DNA of 50,346 nucleotides. Source: Nostoc sp. GT001 (lineage in GTDB: Bacteria; Cyanobacteriota; Cyanobacteriia; Cyanobacteriales; Nostocaceae). Location of the stretch: positions 1,726,432 through 1,776,777 of the forward strand of contig NZ_JAUDRJ010000003.1 in NCBI RefSeq assembly GCF_030382115.1, in the 5' to 3' direction. A program made the position numbers and the translations under genes. Shown piece by piece: positions 16,455 through 26,544 of the stretch. Numbering within the stretch: the first letter of the stretch is position 1; each line of letters starts with the position of its first letter. Below the pieces are notes generated by a model. That model saw only the letters and a list, made by a program, of their open reading frames with translations, did no database searches and was not told the DNA's origin.

Positions 16455-18356
16455 ATGCTTGGCTTTTTCCCAGCCCCTTATCCAGATGAAATTTTATACA
16501 GTATCTTGGCTCGCTACCACATTAGGAGTGGTAACACAAGTCCAAAAATAACTCTAGGAGAGCTATTTAATTTTCAAGATGTAATAGCTACTGTTGACTT
16601 ACCTTCTAACCTTAATTCGTTGATTGAGAATCTACAATTTATCTCGAATTATCAAGTAAAAGATTTGATATATAAATATACCCTTTATCCTTTCTACAGT
16701 GTTTTTCTGCCACCGAAAAGAGCCAGTCAGGTGATGGAGTCTATGAAAGCAGATTTCGGAGGAGATATTCACACCAGAACCGGAATTATGGCGAGTTCGT
16801 TGAAGATGCCGAGGTATCTGCGATTTTGCCCAAAATGTTTGGAAGAAGATTTGCAAAACTATGGGGAGTCCTATTGGCATAGACTACATCAAACACCAGG
16901 GGTTCTAGTTTGCCCAGTTCATGGTGTGACTTTGCAAGATAGCACAATTCCTATGCAAGGTTTTAACAGGCATGAATACTATGCTGCAAGCCAAGAAAAC
17001 TGTCCTGTTGTACCGATACAACAGACTTACAGTCAAGAGACTTTAAAAAAGTTGCGACTGCTGGCTCAAGATATTTCATGGTTGATAAATAATAATCTTT
17101 TCTCTAGAGAACTAGAGTGGTTTCAAAGAAAATATATAGCTTTATTGATTGAAAAAGATTTTGCAACGGCAACTGGGCGAGTAAACCAGAAGAGACTACT
17201 AGATAATTTCTTATTCTTTTATGGTGCTGAAGTGCTTGAGGCTGTTAACTCGATGGTGAATTACGAAAATGAGCAAAACTGGCTATTCAGCATTGTCAGG
17301 AAGCATAGAAAGTCATTCCACCCCATCAGACACCTACTCCTAATTAGATTTCTGACGAATTCTATCGAGGAGTTTTTCAACACGGATTACGAGTATAAGC
17401 CTTTTGGTGAAGGCCCTTGGCTATGTCTAAATGCTGCGGTAGACCATTACCTCAAGCCAGTAATAACTAATCTTGTTGTCACTCACTGTTTGGATAATAA
17501 AAAGCCATTAGGTATTTTTTCTTGTTCCTGTGGCATGGTTTATTGTAGAACTGGCCCTGATAAAACTGATGAAGACAAGCTACGAATTGGCAAAGTCTTG
17601 ACTTACGGTCAATTTTGGGAGCAGAAGCTAAAACAACTGGTAGAAATTCAAAGATTAGGTCTACGAGAGACAGCAAGACAGCTCAATGTCGATCCCAGAA
17701 CAGTAAACCGCTATACTGCCATACTTAAGCTAAAAACTTTTTGGAAATCTTCACAGGAAAATCGGCTAGTAGACTTACAGGAAGTTTTAGATTCAAATCT
17801 AAATTTAACCAGCGATCACAAGATAAAATACAGGGAAGCTTGGAAAGCTTTACAAAAGCAGTACCCAGAGGCATCGAAAACTACTCTCAGGGCATTAGCT
17901 AAGGCAACCTATATTTGGCTATATAGAAACGATAAAGAGTGGCTCAACAAAAATTCGCCTTCTTTAAAAGTGCCTCTCCCTTGCATCGGTAAAGTTGACT
18001 GGGTAGAAAGAGACAAGCAAGTTCTCGAAAAGGTAAAAAATGCTGTGCGATCGCTTCTGAGTGCAGAAAAACCCGCAAGAATAACTATTGGCAAGATAGG
18101 CAAAGCTATTGGCTTACTGGCACTACTCGAAAAACATTTGTCAGAAATGCCAGTGACTAAGGTTTATTTAGAATCAGTGACAGAAACTGTAGAAGATTTT
18201 CAGATTAGGCGTATTAAGTGGGCAATTCAGCGGCTTGATGATTGCGGAGAAGAAATTCAGCCTTGGAAGGTAATTAGACTTGCTGCGCTACGAGAAAATT
18301 GCTCACAGAGAGTAAAAGCAGCTCTAGAAAATGAGCTTTATAAACAACTAGATTAA
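16455..18356 (+). CDS. tnsD: TnsD-like site-specific target selector
   Basis: The 633-aa form starts at ATG 16455 (MLGFFPAPYPDEILYSILAR); the frame runs back to 16350 but those 35 codons lack family resemblance. The N-terminal TniQ domain carries the zinc site (FCPKCLEEDLQNYGESYWHR, then GVLVCPVHG). It extends well beyond TniQ length with a second cysteine cluster (FSCSCGMVYCRTGP), an HTH-like segment (GLRETARQLNVDPRTVNRY) and a helical C-terminal DNA-binding region. Proteins of this size direct Tn7-like elements to a fixed chromosomal site; given the insertion position, the 3' end of glmS is the likely target. It lies downstream of the array, apart from tnsABC. It appears intact. Confidence 0.9.
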   Translation: MLGFFPAPYPDEILYSILARYHIRSGNTSPKITLGELFNFQDVIATVDLPSNLNSLIENLQFISNYQVKDLIYKYTLYPFYSVFLPPKRASQVMESMKADFGGDIHTRTGIMASSLKMPRYLRFCPKCLEEDLQNYGESYWHRLHQTPGVLVCPVHGVTLQDSTIPMQGFNRHEYYAASQENCPVVPIQQTYSQETLKKLRLLAQDISWLINNNLFSRELEWFQRKYIALLIEKDFATATGRVNQKRLLDNFLFFYGAEVLEAVNSMVNYENEQNWLFSIVRKHRKSFHPIRHLLLIRFLTNSIEEFFNTDYEYKPFGEGPWLCLNAAVDHYLKPVITNLVVTHCLDNKKPLGIFSCSCGMVYCRTGPDKTDEDKLRIGKVLTYGQFWEQKLKQLVEIQRLGLRETARQLNVDPRTVNRYTAILKLKTFWKSSQENRLVDLQEVLDSNLNLTSDHKIKYREAWKALQKQYPEASKTTLRALAKATYIWLYRNDKEWLNKNSPSLKVPLPCIGKVDWVERDKQVLEKVKNAVRSLLSAEKPARITIGKIGKAIGLLALLEKHLSEMPVTKVYLESVTETVEDFQIRRIKWAIQRLDDCGEEIQPWKVIRLAALRENCSQRVKAALENELYKQLD

Positions 18357-18395
18357 GTTAATAACGCTTTTTTGATAATACTTCTGTTGATCAAA

Positions 18396-18436
18396 AGTTC
18401 CAAAAAATAAAGAGACGTGAATTTAACACGTCTCTA
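18396..18436 (-). terminator. Terminator for the small minus-strand gene
   Basis: On the minus strand, AGAGACGTG-TTAAATT-CACGTCTCT is followed by TTATTTTTT. It ends the small gene at 18460-18792 and separates it from tnsD. Confidence 0.75.
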
Positions 18437-18459
18437 TGTGATGGTAAGAATATTGAGTT

Positions 18460-18792
18460 CTAAGCTACATCTGCAACCAGTAAGCCGTTGACAGCAACAA
18501 TCAAAAGCAGTGCTGAATCAGAAGTATCACAGCAGTGTTTTTTATCGCTATTACAGGGTTGTGCTACCCATTTGCTTTCAAGATTCTGGTAAAAAGTTCC
18601 CAGAAGTTGGGAACCGTTCCAAACTCGATACAGTTCTCCCAAATCATCTGGTACTGAGTCAATTTCAATTTCTGGTGCTACTGCGTCAGCTAAATGGTCA
18701 ACATATTCCTCAAACTCTGCTTGAGCCGAGGCTTGGTTGTCAAACTCATCTTGTACAATCATCTGAGTAACCTCATTGATGGGGTTTAACAA
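18460..18792 (-). CDS. Small acidic protein of unknown function (copy 1)
   Basis: The 110-aa protein starts MLNPINEVTQMIVQDEFDNQ, is very acidic in the middle (EFEEYVDHLADAVAPEIEID) and contains a short beta-rich part (GELYRVWNGSQLLGTFYQN). The C-terminus has CNSDKKHCC and a hydrophobic tail (LLLIVAVNGLLVADVA). No family is recognised. The 261 bp from 18543 to 18803, including the 5' end and upstream HIP1 site, recur at 31718-31978 with few changes. A role as a small secreted or modified peptide is possible but not supported. Confidence 0.55.
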   Translation of the reverse strand: MLNPINEVTQMIVQDEFDNQASAQAEFEEYVDHLADAVAPEIEIDSVPDDLGELYRVWNGSQLLGTFYQNLESKWVAQPCNSDKKHCCDTSDSALLLIVAVNGLLVADVA

Positions 18793-18803
18793 AAGGCGAT
18801 CGC
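18543..18803 (-). repeat. 261-bp duplicated segment, copy 1
   Basis: It aligns without gaps to 31718-31978 in the same orientation, with roughly a dozen substitutions, and covers most of a small acidic-protein gene plus its upstream end. One copy lies inside the transposon and the other about 0.9 kb past its far end. Confidence 0.9.
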
Positions 18804-18958
18804 AATCTTTGGACGGAGGGCGATCGCCTTTGTCTTGTTACTATATTGTAGTTACTTGTCATTACCAAAACAAGAGCGTTACTACAAAATTTTCAAAATT
18901 CGCCACAATTAGGGTAAATAGAGTTATTACAGATTGAAAGTTTTCAGCAGAAAGTAAT

Positions 18959-19216
18959 ATGGCAAAGCGGCAGACAACAAAATTGAGCAATCAGATTATT
19001 GTCAGAATGGATGATGAGACAAAGGAAGCTTTTATGAATAAAGCTAAGGCTGAAGGCAAGACAGCCTCAGAATTGATCATGGGATGGATTCGTTCTTACA
19101 TGGCTGAAGAACTCCAAGGAACTCCAGACTTAGCCAAAATGCAAGCGGACTTGGAGAATCTAAAACAACAAGTTGCTACACTCCAAAATGAATACTTGGG
19201 AAAATTAGCAGCCTGA
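18959..19216 (+). CDS. Ribbon-helix-helix (CopG-like) small regulator
   Basis: The 85-aa protein has an RHH pattern: the strand NQIIVRMDDETKEAF (residues 11-25), then helix KAKAEGKTASELIMGWIRSYMAE. A coiled coil follows (DLENLKQQVATLQNEYLGKL). Such proteins bind operator DNA as dimers and often regulate their own mobile-element neighbours. It is followed by a clear terminator. No toxin partner lies next to it. Confidence 0.75.
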   Translation: MAKRQTTKLSNQIIVRMDDETKEAFMNKAKAEGKTASELIMGWIRSYMAEELQGTPDLAKMQADLENLKQQVATLQNEYLGKLAA

Positions 19217-19283
19217 GAGAAGAGAACGATTCTCTCAGGCTATGGATAGATCAAATTATCAGTTCTGCCCCTAAGAACCCAAA

Positions 19284-19318
19284 AAACCCGTCAGATGCCT
19301 GACGGGTTTAGTTTTGTT
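19284..19318 (+). terminator. Rho-independent terminator after the RHH gene
   Basis: AAACCCGTCA-GATGCC-TGACGGGTTT forms a strong stem followed by AGTTTTGTT. Confidence 0.85.
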
Positions 19319-19493
19319 AAGGAGATTAACTATGGGAAGATATTTGGTTACTACGTGTAATAAATAAGTAGTAACTATTATTAAGACTGCGATTGCCCTC
19401 AAATCCGTTAACCCACAAAACTTTCCCTTACTTCGTTGGGTGTGACTTAATGCTTTACCTCATTACTATCTAACAAGTTTATCTACCTCAACT

Positions 19494-22400
19494 TTATTCT
19501 TGTTCAAATCCATGATTACTAAATTTGAGAACCCGACAATTCTCGCTGACTGTGCGAATCACGTTCTCTGGCACTCCTTCAGGGACAGTGACCTGAAGTT
19601 CTAAGGTGATTTCTACTTCAGCATCTACTAAACTACTGAGGTGTTGAATAACCTCGTCTGCTATCTGTCCTATGTCACGTCTTAGCCGCAATGCGTCCAA
19701 TTTGACTGAACCATAGAAACGTTTTGGTGGAACTATGACAGCAGAGGAAGCATTATCTGTTATTACAATGTCAATAGTTTTTTCTTTTTCAATCTTGTAG
19801 CTTCCTGTTTTTTCTTTAAATCCTGGTGGAGTCAGTGGTGGAGTTACTTTAGCAGCAGCATCTGCCTCAATTTGGCGTTGCGCTACTTCTGGCTTAACTA
19901 TCAGATTTTGACTACTAAGGGTTACGGTAATGTGTTCAGCTGCTTTCAAACCAAGATAACGTCCTTTGGATTCATCCCAGCCTGTGGCATAAGCAAAGTT
20001 TTCATTCCACAGTAACGCTGCAACTCCTTCTGCGATCGCTTGTAATAGCACTTGTTGATTTTTGATGCGTGGCAGGTAAAGGTAGTACGCTAAGTACTCC
20101 CATAACTTCTTAAGGTCGAGGTGGTTTACATCGCGCCAGAGATAAGGGTCAAGAGCTTCCAAGCGCAGGCGACTAGCAGCATAGTTAGCAATCAAATGTT
20201 CTTCATGAACAGCTTTGCGACTTGCTTGCACAATAGGAGAGTCTTGCTTTTGCAATCGGATTTCTTGCCATTCAATCTGTCCTTGGGGATCGGGTTGCAT
20301 CGGCACTAACAACCAGATGTAAGCTTCCTGAATTAAACTTTTTACATCTTTGTCAGTTTGCTGTTGTTTAGTCGTCGCCTGATTGCTTTGAAAAACATCT
20401 AAGTTTAAGGCTTCTTTATCTCGAATAATCGAATTCCAGGCGAGGTACTGGCAAACAGATTGTTCTAATAGCTCCAGTTTTGCCTTGTCTGGTGCCAGGA
20501 ACAGCAACATATTTTTGCAGTACCGAGGACTGGCTCCCTTTTGGTTTAGTATTTCTTCGGCTCTGGTGCGGGCTTGGGTTTCGCTTTCCTTATTTTTATG
20601 GGGATGTTGTGGCCCCATGACAACCAGCCTTACGGCCATTTCATCAGGAACATCTGCCGAAGAGTCGGGAGCAATATGTACTCCAGCAAACTCACCGCGC
20701 TGCTTATCAGCCTTTAATCGGAGAATGATTTCATCCCAAACTTTATCCTGATCCTGCTGGATTTGCTCGGCTCGGTCTTGGGCAAGTCTGGTGACACTAG
20801 GCTGAGTTGAGAACCAGTAACGAGTGCTATCGACATAAAGATGTGTGGACTGGTCGGTAAGTCGGCGCAAAGCATCGCCAAAAGTTGCTGCACTTTCCCC
20901 TGGTTGAACACACCCTAACTTGATCCGATGATCTTCTACACCGCGATTGGCTGCTCTTAGAGTAGGAGCAGAACCAAGGTAAATCGTCCGGGCAACGCGG
21001 CGACAGGCAGAGTAACGTCCCAAATTCGGGTTTTGGCGATCGCACGCTAATGGTAGAGAATTATATCCATCTACATCTTTTTCAATCACTGGCACCCAGT
21101 TATCTTCCAGGTAGCGAGTCAATTCTGTTTGTACCTGTCCGTCATCCATTGGCACGCTGGCAGGCATGATTAACAAACTCTTGTCCTGTCCTTCCCAAAG
21201 TGAATGAATCACCTTTGCCATCAGTCGCAGCACACCCCGCGTGCGTTGGAATTTGTCGAGAGTTGACCAGTCATTATAAAGTCGGTCAAACAGTTCTGGA
21301 TGGATAGGATAGGCATTTTCTAGCCGTCGTTTGTAACTAGCTTCTCGGCACTCACTAGGAAACTCCTGAGATTGGTTTTGGTACATTTCTGCAAAGGCAC
21401 GGATGATGGCATCACGGGCAATAAAGCCACTTTCTTCGGTGATGGGTTGAAACAGTCGCCGCCGCACAATTTCAAAGCTTTCATCGGCAGTTGCTGGTCG
21501 CCAAGGAGATTCGACTCTGCCAATAGCATTTTTGAGTCTGCTTAAGGCTGCTTTACCGCGATCGCCTCCAATCTCATTATCAGATGCAGGGATACTCACA
21601 ACCAAGAGCGTTTGGTTAGCGTTTTTTGCCGACTCACTCAAAGTCTGGGCAAAGGTAAAGTGAGTGTCAAAGCTGCCCCCCGGAAGGTCGTTTATTTCGT
21701 GAAGCTGTCGGGCATAAGCTACCCATTCATCAATTAAAATCAGGCAGGGTGCATAGCGGTTAAACAGCAGGCGGAGGGTATCGCCAGGGTTCGTTGAAGT
21801 TTCATCTGCTTCTCGAATCATATCGTAGGCTTCTCTACCGCCCAGTTGCCAAGCTAATTCGCCCCAGAGTGTGCGGACAACTGTGCCATCTTTTTTATGT
21901 TGAGGCTGACCGGGAGAAATTTTATTTCCTACCAGTACTGCTGTGTTAACTTTTGGCGGAGGTAAAACATTTGCCGCTTCCAGCACTGGTTCCAATCCTG
22001 GTAACTTGGATGCGGGAACTCCCATGAACAGGTGGTATAGTGCCAGCATCGCGTGGGTTTTGCCGCCACCAAAGTTAGTTTGGAGTTCGATAACGGGGTC
22101 GCCTTGATTGCTAGCAAGACGTAGCAGGGCATTTGTGAGCAGTTGCTTTAGCCCTTCAGTGAGAAAAGTACGACTAAAAAACTCTGTAGGTATGCGATAT
22201 TCGTCGGAACCTTCATCTAAATAAACTTGCCAGAGGTCGGCAGCAAATTCTGCTTGTTGGTAGCTACCAGAGGCAACATCTGGGTGAGGTGTAACAATTT
22301 CTCGCCAGGGTTTTAAACCGCCTACAGGATTGCCTTCTAGAGGTTGGAGAGTAGCACGACGAGTTTCACGACGGGCTTGTTCTGTAAAGCGTAGCCGCAA

Positions 22401-22817
22401 AAGTTCTTGTTTTTGTTTATCAACTTCATCTGCTTCTGGTGCGGAAAAAGCAGAAAGTAACCGCGATACGCTATCAAGAGCGCGATAGGCATCATCTGTA
22501 GAGAGTGGCTTGTTGTGCGCCCAAGAGTTGCGCGTATCAATTAATTCCCCAACCAAGCTTCTTTCAGCATTGCCCAGAGTCTTTTTGAACACCTCACGCC
22601 ACTGATTAGACATGAGTTTCAGCAGTGCTGATTCGTCCTGCTTGAGAATTTGCTGGACATTACGTCTTAGGCTGTGGTCTTCTGGAACAAAAGGTGTAGC
22701 GGCAACTACCCACTTATCGCCATAAATGGAACGCATCTCCCTTTCCACAAAAGGATATAAGCCATCTCTCAAAAGGTCTAGCACCCTGCCAACTCGTTCG
22801 CGGTTACTTACGGACAT
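19494..22817 (-). CDS. HEPN (Swt1-type) plus DUF499 ATPase, defence cargo
   Basis: The 1107-aa protein has an N-terminal Swt1-type HEPN domain whose RNase motif R-x4-H is visible as RNSWAH (R96, H101). The DUF499 ATPase follows, with Walker A NFGGGKTH (residues 248-255) and Walker B CLILIDE (358-364). The C-terminus has DIVITDNASSAVIVPPKRFYG, a beta-rich end. DUF499 proteins are regularly encoded beside DUF1156 DNA methylases in prokaryotic defence islands, as here (127 bp downstream of the methylase gene). The HEPN motif suggests that an RNA- or tRNA-cleaving toxic activity is tied to the ATPase. This is inference from family knowledge; the exact system name is not certain. The gene appears intact. 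Confidence 0.85.
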   Translation of the reverse strand: MSVSNRERVGRVLDLLRDGLYPFVEREMRSIYGDKWVVAATPFVPEDHSLRRNVQQILKQDESALLKLMSNQWREVFKKTLGNAERSLVGELIDTRNSWAHNKPLSTDDAYRALDSVSRLLSAFSAPEADEVDKQKQELLRLRFTEQARRETRRATLQPLEGNPVGGLKPWREIVTPHPDVASGSYQQAEFAADLWQVYLDEGSDEYRIPTEFFSRTFLTEGLKQLLTNALLRLASNQGDPVIELQTNFGGGKTHAMLALYHLFMGVPASKLPGLEPVLEAANVLPPPKVNTAVLVGNKISPGQPQHKKDGTVVRTLWGELAWQLGGREAYDMIREADETSTNPGDTLRLLFNRYAPCLILIDEWVAYARQLHEINDLPGGSFDTHFTFAQTLSESAKNANQTLLVVSIPASDNEIGGDRGKAALSRLKNAIGRVESPWRPATADESFEIVRRRLFQPITEESGFIARDAIIRAFAEMYQNQSQEFPSECREASYKRRLENAYPIHPELFDRLYNDWSTLDKFQRTRGVLRLMAKVIHSLWEGQDKSLLIMPASVPMDDGQVQTELTRYLEDNWVPVIEKDVDGYNSLPLACDRQNPNLGRYSACRRVARTIYLGSAPTLRAANRGVEDHRIKLGCVQPGESAATFGDALRRLTDQSTHLYVDSTRYWFSTQPSVTRLAQDRAEQIQQDQDKVWDEIILRLKADKQRGEFAGVHIAPDSSADVPDEMAVRLVVMGPQHPHKNKESETQARTRAEEILNQKGASPRYCKNMLLFLAPDKAKLELLEQSVCQYLAWNSIIRDKEALNLDVFQSNQATTKQQQTDKDVKSLIQEAYIWLLVPMQPDPQGQIEWQEIRLQKQDSPIVQASRKAVHEEHLIANYAASRLRLEALDPYLWRDVNHLDLKKLWEYLAYYLYLPRIKNQQVLLQAIAEGVAALLWNENFAYATGWDESKGRYLGLKAAEHITVTLSSQNLIVKPEVAQRQIEADAAAKVTPPLTPPGFKEKTGSYKIEKEKTIDIVITDNASSAVIVPPKRFYGSVKLDALRLRRDIGQIADEVIQHLSSLVDAEVEITLELQVTVPEGVPENVIRTVSENCRVLKFSNHGFEQE

Positions 22818-22944
22818 AGATTTTTTATACTAGTTTTTCTTTTAACTCAGGGCTGCTGCCTCACGATCGCTACATCTACTCTGAGCGTTAGAGCCACCCA
22901 GAATGTGTTAATAGGCTGAGGCTAATAAAGAGAGTCGAAAATAA

Positions 22945-25752
22945 TTAAAGTAAAGCCATTTGTAAGGGAGTCGATTCTTCGGTTTCAGCAGCGAGGCGAG
23001 AAATTTCTGGCCAGGAAATCACTAAGCTGTTGTAAGCGACACCTTCAGCAGCCCAGCCTTTTCTGTCGCAAATGTTATACAGCCGATAAGCTAATTCCCT
23101 TGCTGCTTCTCCTATGGTTCCCAGTTGAGATAGCAAATTTGCAGCACCTTGATTTCCAGCACCGTCTTGCAATTCCCGAATCATGTGCTGTGTGGCTTCC
23201 CAGACCGTGAGGCGATTATCGGTTTGGGGGTTCCAATTTTTGGCTAATTCGTCGCGGCGCAATAGTCGCACTTTACCCGCCTTGGCAGTGAGGATGCCAG
23301 CGTCTACCAAGCCTTGTACTGCTGTATTCTTAGCTTTGGAGAGGGTTTCAGCATCCCCAAATAATCCTTCATTAAAGGTATGCTGTTCAAACCAAATCAA
23401 AGCAAAACGGGTTTCAGGCTCAAATTCGCCTTCTTGTTCAGCGAGAAATTCATCTAAAGTTTGGTTAATCAGTTGCAGCGCGGTACGCACAGGCATTTCT
23501 TTGCCGTCTGATTCTAAGACTTTGCTGTAACGCGAGTAAATTTCCATACCAGGGCCGATGCTGGCTTGTGCTAAATCGACCGGGGCGATGTTGCCTTGTT
23601 GGAGTTTTTGCAGTGCATCTGGAAGTTCGCGTTTAAGAGTGTTGACAAATTGGCGGCGGGTGGTGGATGAGGCGTTTTCTGGGCGAGGACGGCATACAAG
23701 TGCAATACAAGAAGCAAGGGCATTAACTTTTGCCTTAACTCCTGTAGGGCGTTCGGTTCGCATGGGCAACGTACCAGTAATGGTAAAACCTGCTTTAATT
23801 AAGCCTTCTAGCATGGTTTCCCATCCTGTAGATGCGATCGCTGTTATACCATTTCCATCTTGTTCGTCTTCTTCATCTGTTTCCGATTGTTTGAAGGCAT
23901 AGTAAATGGTCAGTGGATAATCAGAATCAGCCACTTTACGCATTTGAGCAAAAGCTTTACCTAATCCTTCTTTAAAAAATTCTTGAGCCTTTTTCTTATC
24001 ACCACCAAAGCGGTAAGGAGTGGCAATTAACTCTTGTTTTTTTGGTGTGAGTAATGTGTTTAAGATATTAGGATAAATTTTTCCAAGTGAAGGACGTAGC
24101 CAAACATAGAAGAAGTCTGAGAGGTCAGCATAGCCTATATTGTCAAAATAAGGTGGATCAGTAGAGATGACAATTGGGTTTATTAATGTGTTTTCAGCAC
24201 AAGCATCCTTTTGTAAAACTGATGACTTACCTTTAGCAGGCAATGATGCAATGGTCTTAGACATTGACTGAGTTGTTTCACCAAAATCACCAGCTGCTCC
24301 TGCAAATGGATTAACTTCGGGAAAATCCCAGTTCATGGGAAGAGCTTGTCGGCTAAACACATTAACACTTTGATCTCTACTTTGTGACCAAACTGCTAGT
24401 GAGCAAATTGTATTAGCACTCCGACTTACACTAAGTCCTAAATAAGTTGCAATTGCATCAGCGTAAGCTGTTGCATTAGTGCCACCCTCATCAAGCGGTA
24501 AATTATCATCAGATACCTTGGCTGCTATAGCATCAATTAGCACCTTTGTTCTTGCTTCTGTTACTAGGTCACTTAAAGTGGTTAGTGTGACCAACTGACG
24601 TAGAGTGAAGAGTTCAGCAAATGTACACATCCCGTAGTTAGGGGTTTTGAAATCTCGTGGATTGATTGGTAACTCAGCATCTGGTTTCCATTCTGGCTGT
24701 GCTGAAGCTGCAATTTCCTCATCTTCCTGGGTTGGTGAGATAAAAACCCTCTGGCGCTGACCTTCGGCCACGATCGCCATTAGTTGAGTACTCAATCGTC
24801 CCGCTTTGCCTTCTGCACGAATGTAGTCAAATGGCACAGGCGTAACACAACATATACAAATACCACCTTTACGATTAACAATTCCGTTAGGTGTTTTACC
24901 TTTACCCGTCTTCACTTGAAAACTTACAATAGGCGGGTGCTGGCTTCTATCTATAATGGGTTCTACCCAAGCTTGCTTATCTTTTTTGGTTGAAAGTGTA
25001 AAAGAACGCGTCAAAGGTATTTTGGCACCACAAGCAGGATTAGGACATTTCACCATCCTTGCCCACAACCAAGCAATAATCGTGGCCTCACCACCACCAT
25101 ACTCTTGTGGTAAATTCACTTTTGGATAAAGATACCCAATTCTTTTAAATGCCTCATCTCGCATCCATTTCCCGTAATAGCGTACATCTTCAGCTAAACC
25201 TTGCGCCCCAAACCATTTTTTAGTAGCTAAAGAGTTTTTTCGAGAATCAGGGTTAACCGGAGGCTGATTTGCAAACTTCGGCGGAATTTCAATCAAAGCT
25301 TTGGTAATCAAAACCGCCACTGGATTAATATCACTACCATGTGCCTCTAACCCCAATCTTTGCGCTTCCAAAGGTATGGAACCCCCACCGCAAAATGGAT
25401 CTAGGACAGGTGGTGGATTGTTATTAGTTGATTTGAGAATTTCTGCTTTAGCTGCGCCTAAAACTTCCTGATTATTGATATTTTCCCACTTCACCAATTG
25501 CTCAATAATTTCAAACAGGCGTTTTCTCTCAGTATCCTGCGCCTCTTTTGTGGGAAATTTATCAGGATGACTGGATGGATCATCTACCAAAGACGAAAAC
25601 AAAACTGCCCGGCAAGTTGCTAGCGGCCGCCGCGCCCACCATAAATGTAGTGTCGAAGGGTGTCCATGCCTAATTGATTTTTCTCTGGCAGACTCTTTGT
25701 TAATTGCTTCCAGTGGTAACGCGACTTCGATTAGCTTCTTGCGGTAGGTCAT
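22945..25752 (-). CDS. DUF1156-type DNA methyltransferase
   Basis: The 935-aa protein begins with the DUF1156 signature KLIEVALPLEAINKESAREK and LHLWWARRPLATCRAV. The SAM-binding motif is DPFCGGGSIPLEAQRLG (near residues 118-134). The catalytic motif is STDPPYFDNIGYADLSDFFY (near residues 524-543), of the DPPY class used for amino-methylation of adenine or cytosine. A zinc-binding insert (CPNPACGAKIPLTRSF, CICCVTP) lies between them. It would methylate the host's own DNA so that the partner proteins ignore it. DUF499 lies downstream on the same strand. The divergent HTH gene at 26008 shares its upstream region and might regulate it. It appears intact. Confidence 0.88.
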   Translation of the reverse strand: MTYRKKLIEVALPLEAINKESAREKSIRHGHPSTLHLWWARRPLATCRAVLFSSLVDDPSSHPDKFPTKEAQDTERKRLFEIIEQLVKWENINNQEVLGAAKAEILKSTNNNPPPVLDPFCGGGSIPLEAQRLGLEAHGSDINPVAVLITKALIEIPPKFANQPPVNPDSRKNSLATKKWFGAQGLAEDVRYYGKWMRDEAFKRIGYLYPKVNLPQEYGGGEATIIAWLWARMVKCPNPACGAKIPLTRSFTLSTKKDKQAWVEPIIDRSQHPPIVSFQVKTGKGKTPNGIVNRKGGICICCVTPVPFDYIRAEGKAGRLSTQLMAIVAEGQRQRVFISPTQEDEEIAASAQPEWKPDAELPINPRDFKTPNYGMCTFAELFTLRQLVTLTTLSDLVTEARTKVLIDAIAAKVSDDNLPLDEGGTNATAYADAIATYLGLSVSRSANTICSLAVWSQSRDQSVNVFSRQALPMNWDFPEVNPFAGAAGDFGETTQSMSKTIASLPAKGKSSVLQKDACAENTLINPIVISTDPPYFDNIGYADLSDFFYVWLRPSLGKIYPNILNTLLTPKKQELIATPYRFGGDKKKAQEFFKEGLGKAFAQMRKVADSDYPLTIYYAFKQSETDEEDEQDGNGITAIASTGWETMLEGLIKAGFTITGTLPMRTERPTGVKAKVNALASCIALVCRPRPENASSTTRRQFVNTLKRELPDALQKLQQGNIAPVDLAQASIGPGMEIYSRYSKVLESDGKEMPVRTALQLINQTLDEFLAEQEGEFEPETRFALIWFEQHTFNEGLFGDAETLSKAKNTAVQGLVDAGILTAKAGKVRLLRRDELAKNWNPQTDNRLTVWEATQHMIRELQDGAGNQGAANLLSQLGTIGEAARELAYRLYNICDRKGWAAEGVAYNSLVISWPEISRLAAETEESTPLQMALL

Positions 25753-26007
25753 TCATTTTGCCAGACTGGTATTAATCGAAGCGAGTAAATGTCTGAGCAA
25801 GAAGCAGCACAAAATATTCCGAGTAAATGGACTTACGGAATATTTGCATCAAGCATTGGTAGGCTAATTAGTCTTTGTTGATTGCTGCTCGCCTAACTTA
25901 GTTACAGAGCTTCGTCCGGCAATTATAATCACGATACTTGCTGGATGGTTCAGTGATAACTCGGAGCGCACATTATCTTTAGCTAAAAGCCTGTAGTTTA
26001 AAAAACG

Positions 26008-26355
26008 ATGACTTCTAATACAATTTCTTGGGATTCTATTCGTGATGAGGTTTTAGCAGATCCAGAGGTAAAGGCTGAATACGATGCCTTGGAGTCTGAA
26101 TTCCAGCTTGCAAGACAAGTTATTGCTTTAAGGAAAGCTAGTGGCTTAAATCAACGGGATTTTGCACAATTAGTTGGCATTAAACAGCCACAGCTAGCTC
26201 GGATTGAATTTGGGAAACAGGTTCCTAAAATTGAAACCCTAGCAAAACTTGCTAGGAGTGCAGGTTACGATGTCGAGATTCGCTTTGTAGCACCCAAAGG
26301 AAAGCGATCGCACAAAGTCGAGCCTCTGAGGATTTCTGCTAAGGAGTTAGTTTAG
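26008..26355 (+). CDS. HigA-like XRE-family HTH protein
   Basis: The 115-aa protein has an XRE helix-turn-helix (RKASGLNQRDFAQLVGIKQPQLARIEFGKQVPKIETLAKLARSAGY compressed over residues 43-88). The N-terminus ISWDSIRDEVLADPEVKAEYDALE is typical of HigA-type antitoxins in HigBA pairs. No HigB-like toxin flanks it. It is read divergently from the DUF1156 methylase gene, 255 bp away, so a regulatory role on that defence operon is plausible. Confidence 0.8.
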   Translation: MTSNTISWDSIRDEVLADPEVKAEYDALESEFQLARQVIALRKASGLNQRDFAQLVGIKQPQLARIEFGKQVPKIETLAKLARSAGYDVEIRFVAPKGKRSHKVEPLRISAKELV

Positions 26356-26544
26356 TCCTGTGATTGCTCTCACCAAAAGTATCCCTTTTTAGTTGGATAA
26401 CTAGCTATCCAATAAAGTAGGCAGACTCAAGAGCGATTACTCTGACAAAATTGCAATCGCACCAAAAAACAATTAGCAAATGAAGTAAACCTGTAGCAGT
26501 TATTTTAGAGAAAGCTAGAGTTCTGAAATTTTGGCATAGTTGAG